From NCBI GenBank assembly GCA_033064195.1, contig JARBJD010000020.1, positions 248,001 to 312,000 of the forward strand: a DNA stretch of 64,000 nt. The letters are read 5' to 3'. The notes below the pieces were generated by a model, which searched no databases, was not told where the DNA came from, and was given only the letters and a program-made list of their open reading frames with translations. Origin of the DNA: Blattamonas nauphoetae (Eukaryota; Preaxostyla; Oxymonadida). Below, piece by piece: positions 1-12,100 of this stretch (within the stretch, counting starts at the first letter, position 1; each line of letters starts with the position of its first letter). The translations under genes and the position numbers were made by a program.

Positions 1-606
1 ACCTACGACAAGAAAAGAGGAATTGAAAGAAACTGGATCGCCGAAACAACACATTCATCAAGCGCAGTGATGACAGTTGGACCAGTGATACTAAAGAAGA
101 ATAATGAGAGATAATGTTTGTTTTGGACTGAGAAGAAGCATACCTCGAATAAACGAAATGAAATGTTAAGTCATGAACCGAAAACGAGCCATCTTGGTTG
201 AGACAATGAAAAGAGGGAGAAAAACGTACTCATGGGAAGACCAGTACCAAATGGTGGTTCAACCATGAGATGGGAACTAAAGGTGGCCGAAGATTGACGA
301 GAAAAGAAGAGTGGAGGTCAGATCGCAATGAGCTCCTTACTTCTATAGAAGATTTCTCACCAGGGTTTCCCGCATCCATTGATGCTTTCGGTCACGTTTT
401 TAACTCTTCATAAAGCGTCTTTGGAAAAAAGTGGTGTGTCATTCAAAAAGAGGACGTAACGAGGAGTGCATGTTGAAATCGATGAGGATGAGACGGAATG
501 ATGTAAATGTAATGAGAAAGAAGTGACATGACGTGATTTTACATTTATATTTCCGTGAACGTACATCCACCTGATGACGAAAGAAATCAATCACAAAAGA
601 GAGAGG
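1..606. other. No gene recognised at the left edge
   Basis: I find no open frame or family motif I can support here. The stretch may hold the 3' untranslated part of the V-ATPase gene and the edge of a neighbour lying outside the window. Confidence 0.4.
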
Positions 607-1248
607 TCACAAACCAGATGGGCTCTTGGTAGCCACAATCAGTCCCACAATTAGCCCATAAAGTGCAAGGGCCTCTCCAAAAATAAGAACCAGAAGCATC
701 CCCACGTAGAGTCGAGGTTGACGGGCATTTTTCCGGACACCTGCATCACCCACAATTCCGATGCAAATACCGGCCGCAAGTGAGCTCAGGCCAGCCATGA
801 GGCCTGCTGAGAAATGAGCAAAGCCCTGGTAGTAAGTGTAGTTTTCGCCGACTGAATCGAAGAGATGAATATGATGAATGAATGACTGATATGATGGCCA
901 AACTTTGACTGTTAATGATAATTGCCACAATAAGTCCATAGATACCCAGAATACCTAGATAGCATCATAAAAATAATCGGTTCCCTTGATGAGAAGATGG
1001 TTGTGACAAACCAGCCATAATGGTGGGAATTGTGCTCTTCATGACAACACTGGGATTTGTTGGTGCAATGGCACATACACCCTCTCCTGAAACTGTGCAA
1101 CCATAGGCAGAACCCAAGTCTGGTTTGTGGTGATGAAAGATTACAGAGATGGCAAAAACACACTAGCAAAGATAATAGCGCAGGCAGCACCGAGATATCC
1201 ATAAAAAGTAGAAAATGGAGGGCAAATCGCTGAGACAACTTGTACCAT
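607..1248 (-). CDS. VMA3: V-type ATPase proteolipid subunit c, four exons
   Basis: This is the proteolipid of the membrane V0 ring of the proton-pumping V-ATPase, which acidifies endomembrane compartments. Four exons (1164-1248, 1012-1119, 904-954, 607-851) joined across introns of 44, 57 and 52 nt give 162 residues, the usual length for subunit c. Exon 1 carries the family sequence [20 protein letters not shown]. Exon 2 gives [18 protein letters not shown], and exon 4 gives [20 protein letters not shown] and later [20 protein letters not shown], where the glutamate of the last helix is the proton-carrying residue. Four hydrophobic spans are visible. The three introns start GTGTG, GTTTG and GTTTG and end CAG, TAG and CAG. 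Reading phase is kept at every junction. The start is the ATG just before the conserved SAICPPF block. The assignment to c rather than c' is by resemblance only. Confidence 0.93.
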
Positions 1249-1524
1249 TGAGATTCGATGACTGCAGATGATCCGAGCATGGTCCCGATCGACAAACAAA
1301 ATGACTTCATGCCAATAAAAACGAGACAACAGGGAATTTTGTCTTTTAGAGAGCCAAAAACCGATATTTGAGTAAGGAGATTGTTCGGAAAAGTTTCTTC
1401 ATTGTTATCAAAGCACATTCTTTCTCAGCTGTAGAACGACATGACCCTCCTTTTTTCGCAGTTTGCGAATTTGAGGTTACCTTATTTTGTTCATTCTTCG
1501 TTCAAACACTCAACATTGATTCAA

Positions 1525-1940
1525 ATGTTCACCGTCATTGCTATTTCACTCGTCTCAACACTCCTCGCCGGAAGAGCGTGCTACGCTCGTCCTCCTTGCT
1601 CTGAACCTCCTGCAAACAGATTTTCTGAATGTGAACGCAAACCACCTTGCCGTTCAGAGCCAGAGCCATGCCCAGCAGCTGCCCCAGCAAAACCATGCCC
1701 TGCACAGTCAGCTCCACAGCCAGCTGCCCAGCCACAGTATCAGCAAACTTCTGGAAATGCTAAATATGAAGGTTTGTCATTCGAAGGATTGTTTATTTCT
1801 TCTGTGTGCGTTTAAATGTATCAGATGTCCAGAAAGTCTGTGAGAAGCTTCCAGATCTGTTCTCAAACATGAACCCAAAAGATATGTTCAACCCCTGTGG
1901 AAAATTAGAAGAGCTTGGCATTCCAGTTCAATATTATTAA
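1525..1940 (+). CDS. Small secreted proline- and cysteine-rich protein, two exons
   Basis: I do not recognise the family. The chosen start at 1525 opens with a hydrophobic signal-peptide-like stretch (MFTVIAISLVSTLLAGRACY), followed by a Cys/Pro/Gln-rich segment with repeated PC pairs (RPPCSEPP, KPPCRSEPEPCPAAAP). A 53-nt intron (1772-1824, GTTTGT...TATCAG) joins exon 1 in phase to an exon ending at TAA 1940. That exon adds a helical Cys-containing tail (VCEKLPDLFSNM, then FNPCGKLEELG). An in-frame upstream ATG at 1441 would hide the signal peptide, so I prefer 1525. It converges with the minus-strand gene at 1964-2299 across only 23 bp. It is probably exported. Its function is unknown. Confidence 0.6.
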
Positions 1941-1963
1941 GAGAAACGTGTCCTCCATCTCAC

Positions 1964-2299
1964 TCAGTTCTCTCTGTCGTGCTCTGTTTCTCCCAATCTT
2001 CGAATCAAATCATCCATCATTTGCATCATCCGATACCGAGTATATTCATCCAATCTTTCATTGGGTGTCTCTATTTCTTGCGATGAACGAAATGTTTTGG
2101 TTCGATGAAAAACGTACGTTTGTCTGATACTGTTCCTTTTAGACAACGATTGGAGTCGCTCCAGTAGAACTGACAGAGGAGTAATCTGTGTAGGAGAATG
2201 AAAGTGGTCAAAATTCTTTCTTAACTCCTCCTGATGGCTGTCAACAAAAGTTAGGGTCAGAACGAAACCTTCCCAAGATTCAGTTAATCTCAATTTCAT
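1964..2299 (-). CDS. Hypothetical protein of 111 residues
   Basis: An uninterrupted frame with a protein-like composition fills the space between the secreted protein and TMA16. It starts MKLRLTESWEGFVLTLTF, has an amphipathic middle (LSVLLERLQSLSK) and ends in a charged helical tail (RMMQMMDDLIRRLGETEHD). There is no signal peptide or membrane span, and I recognise no family. It is divergent to TMA16, with 81 bp between start codons, which would leave a small shared promoter. The absence of a competing frame of similar length and the tight spacing favour a real gene. It could also be the last exon of something longer. Confidence 0.5.
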   Translation of the reverse strand: MKLRLTESWEGFVLTLTFVDSHQEELRKNFDHFHSPTQITPLSVLLERLQSLSKRNSIRQTYVFHRTKTFRSSQEIETPNERLDEYTRYRMMQMMDDLIRRLGETEHDREN

Positions 2300-2380
2300 T
2301 TTCCTCTTATTTCTGTATGATTTTGTGCCTTAGTTGTGTATTTAAACATTTATCGTCTTCTGTCAACTGATTCAGGAACA

Positions 2381-3065
2381 ATGCCAAAAGTCACCTCCAA
2401 GAAGATCATGCATCCAAATTCACGGAAGGCAAAACGAGCAATCAGAGATCAGATTCAGAAGACTCATATTGCTCAAAAAAGAAAGGAGGCCTCGAAAGAT
2501 CGGTCTGTAAAGTACCGAATTATCAAATTCATCCACAAACGAATAGCCAATGATGAAAGAGAAGTCTTTACCATCGAAGAAGGTATATCATAAAACATAT
2601 TGGATAATTATTAACATATTTATTTGCATTATGCAGGAACGGAACTTGTGGCAGAATTTGTCGCCTCCCATGATGATTATCTCCTCGATGTAGCAAGACG
2701 CCGTGAAAAAGGAAAACAAATTTCGACAACGTTTACTCTTTATTTGTTTTTCGATCTTCTTTTTTCTCTTTAGGCTCTTACTCCAAGAACAGGAGTGGAA
2801 AAAAGTCAAGCAAGAATTTCTCACTGGGATTGGTTTGTCATGTGTTCCCCACCCGTCATTTCTCTTTTTTGTTCAGAATCTCCCGATCTTACTGATCGAG
2901 CAACTGTCTATAGAGTGAAAAACTGGAACAAAGATGAACGCTCTCTTCCAACCTTCAAAATGCGAATCTATCGGTCTTGTTCCCATTATATCCTAACTTT
3001 CATCATCTTTGTCATTCCATAGACAACCAGAGGAATCAATAACTGCCAATCTCACTTCTGATTGA
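2381..3065 (+). CDS. TMA16: TMA16-like ribosome-biogenesis protein, five exons
   Basis: This resembles the TMA16 family (translation-machinery-associated protein 16, DUF2962), a factor on pre-60S ribosomes. Exons 2381-2582, 2637-2730, 2774-2832, 2877-2973 and 3023-3065 keep phase through four introns of 54, 43, 44 and 49 nt and give 164 residues, compared with roughly 180 to 200 in fungi and animals. The N-terminus MPKVTSKKIMHPNSRKA is the family signature, followed by a basic helix. Exon 4 gives the second conserved block, SPDLTDRATVYRVKNWN, then LPTFKMRIYR near the end. Branch-like motifs (TATTAAC, TCCTAAC) lie upstream of the acceptors at 2636 and 3022. An in-frame ATG at 2336 would add 15 unrelated residues, so the start at 2381 is preferred. 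Confidence 0.85.
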
Positions 3066-3144
3066 AATTGGGGTTGGACTCTCTTTGAAATTGCTTTTAT
3101 AAACAATTTGAACACTTCAAAATGATGAAAGGAGAATAATTTGT

Positions 3145-3854
3145 TCAGCTGGCGGTGTCACCTTGCCAGAAATTCGTCTTAACTGTCTCCCATAAATTTG
3201 GTTCCAACGCATTGTCTTTCTTGACACAAATCGAACACATTCGGTCTGACAACCATCGCATCGACATCACTTCCGAGCATGACAAGCATCTTCGGAGGTG
3301 GAAAAAGTTGGACGATGGGGACATCTGTCCCAAACGTGATGTTCAACCCTCAAACGGTCGATTGTCCATCTGTCTTATTTAGAACTTTGCATTCAATATC
3401 AACATTTGTCCCTCAATCCGACACAACTCACTCAGACTTCGAGAATGATCGTCTGTGACAGATAATGGACGCGATTTGCTTCTGGACACACCAACTCTCA
3501 CATCCTCACGTGATTGTGTCACTCGTTCCAGTCTCCAACTGCGACTCCACACAAACTCAAACACAAAACAAATCCATCCAATATCAGTCACATCTGACTC
3601 GATTCTGCCGACATCATCCCACACGACAAAAAAGATGGTCATCGTCTGTTGAACAGACAAGGTCGACGACTGCTCAAGTAATTCAGTGTGGATACGCAAA
3701 CACGGGAACACTTCGAGGATTGGTTGACAAAGAAGAAGTTACTGGTCAAGGAGGCACGACAAGGGCACTCAACGTTGGTCCAGGGTTCTTGTTCCGCTGT
3801 CTTCATCTGAACGGGTAAGAAGCAATGAATCTCGCAAAATCCTGCCACGTCCAT
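3145..3854 (-). CDS. Possible spliced gene on the minus strand, unrecognised
   Basis: Several overlapping open stretches on this strand look coding: 3639-3854 (Cys-rich, PCRASLTSNFFFVNQSSKC), 3379-3711 (WICFVFEFVWSRSWRLERV) and, between about 3160 and 3345, a frame with VPIVQLFPPPKMLVMLGSDV. They are in different frames, as expected for exons separated by introns of 30 to 50 nt, but I could not fix every junction. No family is recognised. The limits are only the outer limits of the open stretches. Confidence 0.3.
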
Positions 3855-4465
3855 GTTCTCATCAATCCATACACAATGATTCCTGCTTCAGGAAGGAAAT
3901 AAGACGTTAAATGCCGTCATTTCACAGATTGAGTTTCGTTGGTCCCAAACCGTTTCTTATACAGATTTTCGAGCTGTATATTGTTTGAAAAGTGGAGAGA
4001 AATGACGAAAAAAGAAAAAGAACCTGTTGAGGGATGTGAGAGATGGTTCTCTCGAACGATGACTTCTGACATCAGCCCACATCAAACTATTTTGACTAGC
4101 AACCTTTTTGGTTACGTTCCAGCAAGTAATGAGGAGAGTTTTTCCGCATCCTCAAACACTCTTCATGACTATGGTTGATTGGAGGATCGGTTTGCTTTGT
4201 TGTTATTCATATTTTTGAACACGAAATTCAGCTTGAGGAAGAGACTGGTGAATTGTGAATGATGAGGTGAGTGAAGAATTGTTATTGTGGGAACTACTCA
4301 CAGTCAGGATGGAGGCTCCTCGAAACGGATATTCTGTCGGAGAGAGCAGTTCAACAAATCAGTCTGTCTTTTTTCTTCCTCTTTCAAGATATCTTCTCTT
4401 TTATCCTTCATTTCTCGTCTTCTCCAACTTTTCACAGGAATAAGCTGAATGGTCCGTCTAACAAG
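3855..4465. other. About 600 bp with no supported gene
   Basis: Short frames exist on the plus strand (3939-4178, 4255-4443), but none shows family motifs, and I could not tie them to flanking exons. The end of this stretch may be 5' sequence of the small gene starting at 4466. Confidence 0.3.
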
Positions 4466-4730
4466 ATGGTTATCGATCGAGAATTAGAGGCGCTGGTGGA
4501 GGACCTCCTTGATAGTCAATTGGCGAGTCTCGCGACCCTCCCCTGCTCTTTTTCAAACAGTTTCGCCTTTCTTCTCTTAATTTTCTCCTTATTTAGACAC
4601 AGATGATCTGATGTCGATGCCTCTGGAGGAACTGGAAATGCAGGCAGAACTCGCTCGAATCGAGTTCATAGAGCGTTTGCTGCGGTGGATCATGCCGAGC
4701 GTTCTCGATTTGCTGAAATCGAAGTTCTAA
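4466..4730 (+). CDS. Small acidic helical protein, two exons, unrecognised
   Basis: An ATG at 4466 opens MVIDRELEALVEDLLDSQLA. A 70-nt intron (4527-4596, GTCTCG...TTTAG) joins in phase to an exon reading DDLMSMPLEELEMQAELARI and ending LLRWIMPSVLDLLKSKF with TAA at 4730. The result is 64 residues of almost continuous amphipathic helix with heptad-like leucines, so it could be a coiled-coil subunit of some complex. The consistent helical pattern on both sides of the junction supports the splice. A longer 5' part upstream cannot be excluded. Confidence 0.4.
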
Positions 4731-4959
4731 CAGTTTCATTCCTTCTTCTATTTTCTTGTTTTTCACTTCACAACTTTCTTGTTTGTCCTATCTTTCCAAA
4801 ACAATTCCTGGTCTTTTCTAATCACCCTTTCTCACACTTTCCAGCGTTCAGTGTCAGTCTGTAGTGAAAATAACAAATATTTCGGAGATAATTGCAGCAA
4901 ATAACAAAAAAACGAATCTAAGCTGCAAGATCTAATATGAAAGAGAGAGAAAATGAAGA
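4731..4959. other. Convergent intergenic stretch
   Basis: T-rich then A-rich DNA between two converging genes. No further structure is seen. Confidence 0.4.
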
Positions 4960-6024
4960 TTACGCTGCCACATTGTAAGACTCATCTTGCCTCGGAAACA
5001 TCTGTCTGACAAGCTCAGCAGCAATCAAAATAGCCATCCGATTGATCTCCACTGTGCTTGTTCCTCGAATAGAGCGATGTGATTGAGAGGACCTCGACGT
5101 TTGGCTTCTCGACCGTGATTGTCTTGACTCCGAGCGATGTGAATTGTCGTGTGAGTGGTGGCTGTGTTGAAATGAGTATCTTCGGGAGCACCTTGTTGTT
5201 TGTTGTGGATCCATCGAGATCGAACGGGTAGGCACAGCAATTTGGTCAGTCTGAGTGGCGAGCGGTTGGACGGAGAGACGTCGCGGAACTTAAGCAGTTG
5301 GAGTTACCGTGCGATGCGGTGGGTGAGAACGAGAGCGAGACGAGTGATGGCCTTGACGAGAACTCCTACACACAGACACAACTTCATATTCTTTCTCGAA
5401 CTTCAGCTGCCCATTCCAACTCAGGCTCGGTTGCTCCAAACCATACAATCCAATCCGACACGCCTTCGTCTCTCCATTCTCGTCGCTTTCAACTGTGAAC
5501 GTCGTTGCATGTGCTGGTGTCTCGTCAGATTCAATCGATTTCACAGCGAACGTGTATTCTGACGACTTCTCAGCCGCGACGAAGACGAACGAGAGATCGA
5601 CTGTCGTTTTCTCAGTGTCAACAAACTCCCCTCGCGTGATGTTCATCACACGAGTCGGCTCGGCCATCGTTGAGAACTCCAAATCCTGTTCAATGAAGAC
5701 CGATCCCTCATCACTCATCACTCCAACCACTGTGTAACTCGTGTTGTAGAACAGGTTCACGTTCGATGGCTCCAGCGAATCGAAGAGTGTTCCAACACAT
5801 TTCCCATTTCCATTCACATCAAATGACGCTGGAATCTCGACTGTCGTCGACGAACTCGAGTTGATGGAGAGGGTCAACATGAACTGTCCAGCCATCTTCA
5901 CTCCGGAGAGAGACACGGTCGCCGACTTCTCGTCTTCCGAATAAACAGGATTGGCATCAATCATTGTGAGTCGAGAAGGTTCGGGAAGCACGAGAAATGA
6001 AGGAGAGAGTGAGTTGTAATGCAA
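4960..6024 (-). CDS. Detached gene-A fragment running in frame into an RS-rich spliced tail (possible chimeric gene)
   Basis: From 6024 down to about 5376 the frame is nearly identical to the beta-sandwich units of gene A at 9690-10290 (LPEPSRLTM, SEDEKSATVSLSGVKMAGQF, ending EKEYEVVSV). The match then stops and the same frame continues as RS-rich protein (SSRQGHHSSRSRSHPPHRT). At 5307 there is a GTAACT donor. A 57-nt intron (5251-5307, ending ACTCAG) joins in phase 0 to an exon at 4960-5250, whose protein has more SR-rich sequence (SESRQSRSRSQTSRSS) and ends RMAILIAAELVRQMFPRQDE. The first ATG is at 5964. Upstream of it the frame is open to a TAA near 6048, with a TTGTCAG acceptor-like site. 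The RS tail is probably an older host gene whose 5' part was replaced when the duplicated block arrived. Expression is unknown. It may equally be a dead fragment abutting a truncated host gene. Confidence 0.45.
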
Positions 6025-6149
6025 TTCACGAGCGAATTGAGGCTGACAACTTTACGAAAACAGCGTCAGGGTGAATAGGTAGCTGGAATCAATAAACCAA
6101 TTAAAGGGTTTGGATCAGAGTCGTCTCAAATCTTGAGACAACAATAGGG
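6025..6149. promoter_or_regulatory. Upstream region of gene A
   Basis: About 125 bp separate the reversed gene-A fragment from the gene-A start. It is conserved in the right arm (about 40920-41036), including the stretch GCGTCAGGGTGAAT and a region containing AAGGGTTTGGATCAGAGTCG. It must hold the promoter if gene A is transcribed. I cannot name any element within it. Confidence 0.35.
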
Positions 6150-9100
6150 ATGAGAATAGCTTGGACTCTTCTACTCTGCATCTCATCCCATCTTCAACCA
6201 AATAGACAGCTATTATCCGACTTTCTCTCGGATAGTTCGTCTGCAAATCACCAGTCAGTTCACAGCAACTTAGACCTGTCTTTATCCCTTAATGGATCGT
6301 TCCATGCATCGGAATTGGTTGTTTCATCTCGTCTGGTTGTGCTCAATGGCTTTTCGAGCCACCTGTCACATACAGACGAACTTGGAACTGAAGATCCCAC
6401 CAATGCCAGTCCAACACCGGTTGTCACGCCATATCAGGAACAAAGATCGAACACTTGGATTCTGGAATTGCAAAATACGACGATGCAGCTGTCTACGTGG
6501 ATTCTCGACTCAAGTCTCCCGAACTGCGCAGTCTGCCATGTTACTTCTTCAGAGCTGTCGATTGTGAACTGTGATGTCATCAGCAATGCAGAATCTTCTC
6601 CGTTTATCGTTATGAAAAGTATCTTGAATAGAGGCAGTTCTGTTAGGCTCGTATCGACAACTCACAAGACATCCTCCTCTTTCCTCCTTCCATTTGTCGG
6701 AATATGTCCATCATTCCTCGACAATGTCAAAAACTCATATTCAGGTCCAGAACACAAGGATATTTCGATCATAGGAGAATCAATCTCACTCACTAATCAA
6801 CATCTCGTGAAAGGAACTAGTCCTCTCTTCGCATTCGGTCTGGGCGATATCACACCAACTCCGACACTTCTGGGACAACAACTCGCCACAACACTCACAT
6901 CAGCATCCCTCGTGAACGTGACGAGCAGCCCGATCTTCAAACCGTCTGACAGCAAGACGTTTGGGAGCTTGCTCTCTCAGATGGCAGTTTCATGCAAAGT
7001 TACGAAAAGCACCAACCATGATTGTGGCGCACTATTTCTTGACCCCAACCTCGGAGGAAACCTTGTCTGTGTGAACTCGTCGTTCTCATCGTGCATCCGT
7101 CAGTCAAACTCTGAAGAATTGTATACACACAGAAACATGACCCAAAGCGAAAGTCATACTGACAGGATCGTCTTCGGTACCTCTTCCACAGCAACGTCAG
7201 TGACAGTCACCTCCTGCACCTTCAACACAATGTCAGTCGGGTTCGGTTGGACATGGGGTGGCGGAGCTGCCATCTTCCTCTATGCGTCACCGTCGTCGCT
7301 CAACATCTCGCAATGCTCTTTCCACAAATGCAGTGTGACAAAAGCAGACGACGATGGAGGAGCAGTCTTGTTTTATTGTTCGTCAACACAAAGTCGACCC
7401 ATCGATGTTTCATCGTCCTCCTTCACTGAATGCACGACAGCGAAAATAAGCACGAATGCCGCTGCTGGGATTATTATCGGGGTGGCATCATCTGCAGTCA
7501 TCCAGGACACTATCTTCGAGAGATGCAAAGCACAGTTTGATGCCTGCATCTACATCGAGGCCTGTTTGTCATCAACCTTCACGAATTGCTTCTTTCTCTC
7601 GTGTGAAGGGGCAGAACGAACAGGTGGATGCGGGTCACATAACATCAAAGCTATCGACTACTCATATCTTCATTTTCGAGATTGTTGGTCTCCCGTGCTT
7701 CCCTTCACGAAGGACCTCTGTTTCACCAACATACCCGAAACAGCGACCTTCTCAATACAATATTGCGACTCGACGTCTGGGGCTCCTAATGTGTTCGATT
7801 ACTCAGCGAATCAGGATGCGAGCGACCTCGTGCCACAACTCACATCAACATCGACAGTTTCGGGCGCCACTGTCTTATTCAGTGCAGACAAACAAACAGC
7901 GACAGTCACAGTGACGACAGAGCAGGCTTTGAGCGGAACGATGGGTGTTCTTCTCGATGGATCGAATGTTCCTCGGATGGTCTACGTTGTGTTTGGGACC
8001 AGCTCGACTGTCTCTCGGACAGCAACCGTGACTGTCTCGTCTGGACCGGACGGAGTCCTTCCCGAAGCAACATACGTCCACCGTGCCTCAGCCATCCCTG
8101 GCAATATCCCGAAACAGGTTCATCACACATCCACAGCGCTGACCAACGCTAACACCACAACAATCACCCTGTCCGGATATGGGTTGGAAAATGGTGATTA
8201 CGTGATGACGGTTGATAACGATGGAACGGAGCAGAATATCACTCTGGCTTGGATGGACGCAAACACGTTGTCAGGATCAGCTCAACTTTACCCTTCCACA
8301 GCACCAGGAAGATTGGATTACGGGAAGATCTATCCCATCGTCAGAGTCGTCTTCGATCCACTGTCGAAACAGGAGAACGTGAGATTGCTCCAAGACAACT
8401 CTTTCACGACCCCAACGCAACCATCTCGTGTGACAAAAGCGGATTGCTCGCTGAATGGGAAGAAAGATGGAGTTGTGGTTCGTCTGATTGGGACGAAGCT
8501 GTTCTCGAATGGACAGAAAGTGAAGATTGGGAGTGGTGGATTGATTGAGTCGACTGGGACGATCTTCTCAGTTTCGTTGACAGAATGTTATGTTTTGTTC
8601 TCGACAGGATGGTTTGGTGATGGAAGACAAACGATTTTTGGGAGCTCGTATGAGATCTTCTCAGTTGGAAGTGGATCGGATTCGTTTGCTGTGGACAGTG
8701 GAGTATCGTTCACCGTTCTTTCTCCTCCTCAGATCACGACAATTTCGGTTCCTCCAGCCATCACTTCGTCATCGTTCACTCTGTCGTTTGGAGGATCGTC
8801 TCTTCCTTCAGGTTCGACATACACTGTGACACTGAACACATCTGACACGTTCGATGTGACCTTCAGTTCAGCAACGTCGGGATCGTCATCATCAGTGAAG
8901 ATTGGGGTTTCTGGAGGATTGAAGTACAACACACTTTATTCGATTGTGTCGATGATCAAGACAGAAGAAAACAAACCCGACGAACACATTCTCCTGTCCT
9001 CGTCTTCGTTCACCACTCCGATTGGTCCATCGTTGTCGCTCGTGGCAAGTTCTCTCTCTCCTTCGGATCCGAATGTTGTTCGTTTGTCGCTCTCGACGAT

Positions 9101-12100
9101 TCTGATGCCTTCGGAGCAGTTCACACTCGTCCTGACCTCGACCGCCTCTCCTTCGAAGACAGTCTCAGTCAACATCACATTCTCATCGACTCAACCAGAC
9201 TCGCCGACAACCGTCTCGACGATCGACGTTGAAGTGTACAATCGGACGAACACTCTGGAATACGAGACTGAGTATTCGATCGAATCGATGACGAGCTCGA
9301 ACGTGGTTGCTTATGTCTCTGCATCAACATTCACCACACCTTTGTCTCCTTCTCGAGTTGAAAATGTCTCTTGTTCTCTTGGAGGCACATTCCAAAAGTC
9401 AGCCATCCTTGTGCTGACTGGAGTGAGACTGGAATCGCCCTTGTCATTCGATCTCATCGTTCAAGAAAAGAAGGCTGATGGAACACTCTCCGGAACCGAC
9501 ATCAAATTGTCAGGCGTTCTGAGTGGGTCTTCATCGTCGACGTGCCACACATTCACAGTGCCAATATTCGGAGAGGAGAATCCTCTTCTCTCGTATGAAA
9601 CATCGTATGGCGTGACAGACTTCGTTGTTCCTGGAAGGACATCTCTGGCGAATCCTTCGATTTCTTTTTCTGTGCTTCCCGAACCATCTCGACTCACCAT
9701 GATTGAAGCCACTCCTGTTTATTCGGAAGACGAGAAGTCGGCGACTGTGTCTCTGTTCGGAGTGAAGATGGCCGGACAGTTCATGTTGACCCTCTCCATC
9801 AACTCGAATTTGTCGTCGACAGTCGAGATTCCAGCGTCATTTGATGTGAATGGAAATGGGAAATGTGTTGGAACACTCTTCGATTCGCTGGAGCCATCGA
9901 ACGTGAACCTGTTCTACAACACGAGTTACACAGTGGTTGGAGTGATGAGTGATGAGGGATCGGTCTTCATTGAACAGGATTTGGAGTTCTCAACGATGGC
10001 CGAGCCGACTCGTGTGATGAACATCACGCGAGGGGAGTTTGTTGACACTGAGAAAACGACAGTCGATCTCTCGTTCGTCTTCGTCGCGGCTGAGAAGTCG
10101 TCAGAATACACGTTCGCTGTGAAATCGATTGAATCTGACGAGACACCAGCACATGCAACGACGTTCACAGTTGAAAGCGACGAGAATGGAGAGACGAAGG
10201 CGTGTCGGATTGGATTGTATGGTTTGGAGCAACCGAGCCTGAGTTGGAATGGGCAGCTGAAGTTCGAGAAAGAATATGAAGTCGTGTCTGTGTTTCGGGG
10301 TTCGGACAAGATCCATTTTGAGAAAGTTGGGACGAGATTCTCGATGCCAGAAGCGCCTTCTCGCGTGACAGATGCAGATTGCTCGCTGAATGGAAAGAAG
10401 GATGAAGTTGTGGTTCGTCTGATTGGGACGAAGCTGTTCTCGAATGGACAGAAAGTGAAGATTGGGAGTGGTGGATTGATTGAGTCGACTGGGACGATCT
10501 TCTCAGTTTCGTTGACAGAATGTTATGTTTTGTTCTCGACAGGATGGTTTGGTGATGGAAGACAAACGATTTTTGGGAGCTCGTATGAGATCTTCTCAGT
10601 TGGAAGTGGATCGGATTCGTTTGCTGTGGACAGTGGAGTATCGTTCACCGTTCTTTCTCCTCCTCAGATCACGACAATTTCGGTTCCTCCAGCCATCACT
10701 TCGTCATCGTTCACTCTGTCGTTTGGAGGATCGTCTCTTCCTTCAGGTTCGACATACACTGTGACACTGAACACATCTGACACGTTCGATGTGACCTTCA
10801 GTTCAGCAACGTCGGGATCGTCATCATCAGTGAAGATTGGGGTTTCTGGAGGATTGAAGTACAACACACTTTATTCGATTGTGTCGATGATCAAGACAGA
10901 AGAAAACAAACCCGACGAACACATTCTCCTGTCCTCGTCTTCGTTCACCACTCCGATTGGTCCATCGTTGTCGCTCGTGGCAAGTTCTCTCTCTCCTTCG
11001 GATCCGAATGTTGTTCGTTTGTCGCTCTCGACGATTCTGATGCCTTCGGAGCAGTTCACACTCGTCCTGACCTCGACCGCCTCTCCTTCGAAGACAGTCT
11101 CAGTCAACATCACATTCTCATCGACTCAGCCAGCCTCGCCACCAACCATCTCGACGATCGATGTTGAAGTGTACAATCAGACGAGCACTCTGGAATACGA
11201 GACTGAGTATTCGATCGAATCGATGACGAGCTCGAACGTGGTTGCTGTCGTAACTGCTCCTGACTTTACCACTCCAAATGAACCCCCTCGAGTCCAATCT
11301 TTCGAGAATTCGAGACTGAACCTCACCCGAACGGAACTGTCTTTCGAACTTGTCGGTCGAGCGTTGAAGACAGGTCTCGGAAAAGTCGCTCTGAAACGAG
11401 ACGGCTTTCTGCTTGAATCTGTTTCACCAATCGGCTTCATCAATGACACTCATTCCTCCGGGAAGTTCCTCGTCGGAGAAACAGAGAGCTCATCTCGACT
11501 GGCCTACGGAACAGAATATACACTCACAACTGTTGAAGGCGACATCAGTGGGTTGGTTGTTGATCCTGGGATCATTGTCCGTGCTCCCAATCCCGCGAAA
11601 GTCACAAAAATGGAGATTGACTTCAGCAATTCAGCGAAGACTGGATGCATCGTCCGTCTGAATGGGGCAGATCTTGTGCCGGGGACGATCTACAGTGCGA
11701 CACTGACCACACCACAACAGCCACCAAACCACAATTCCGATTCTTCTTCTGTCTCCTTCGATATCTCATTTTCAAGCACAGCTGAAGGAGAATCTCAACC
11801 AATCAAGATTGGTTGGAGGGACGAAAACAACTTGGAGTATTCGAGGAAGTACACGCTCACATCTCTCACCCCTTCCGTCGCCGAAGATGGAGCCATCATC
11901 TTTGACAACTCTCTCTCCGACACAACAGGGACCAAACCAGCCGAGTCCTTCTTCTACGTCGATTCACTCTCATCCGATTCCAGTCCTTTCTGCGGTGATC
12001 GTGACAGCCCGTGCCAATCAATCGATTCCGCGTGGATGATTGTCTTGGGCGTTTCACTCACTCGCCCGACACTTGGCATCGTTGACCACACAACTCTGTC

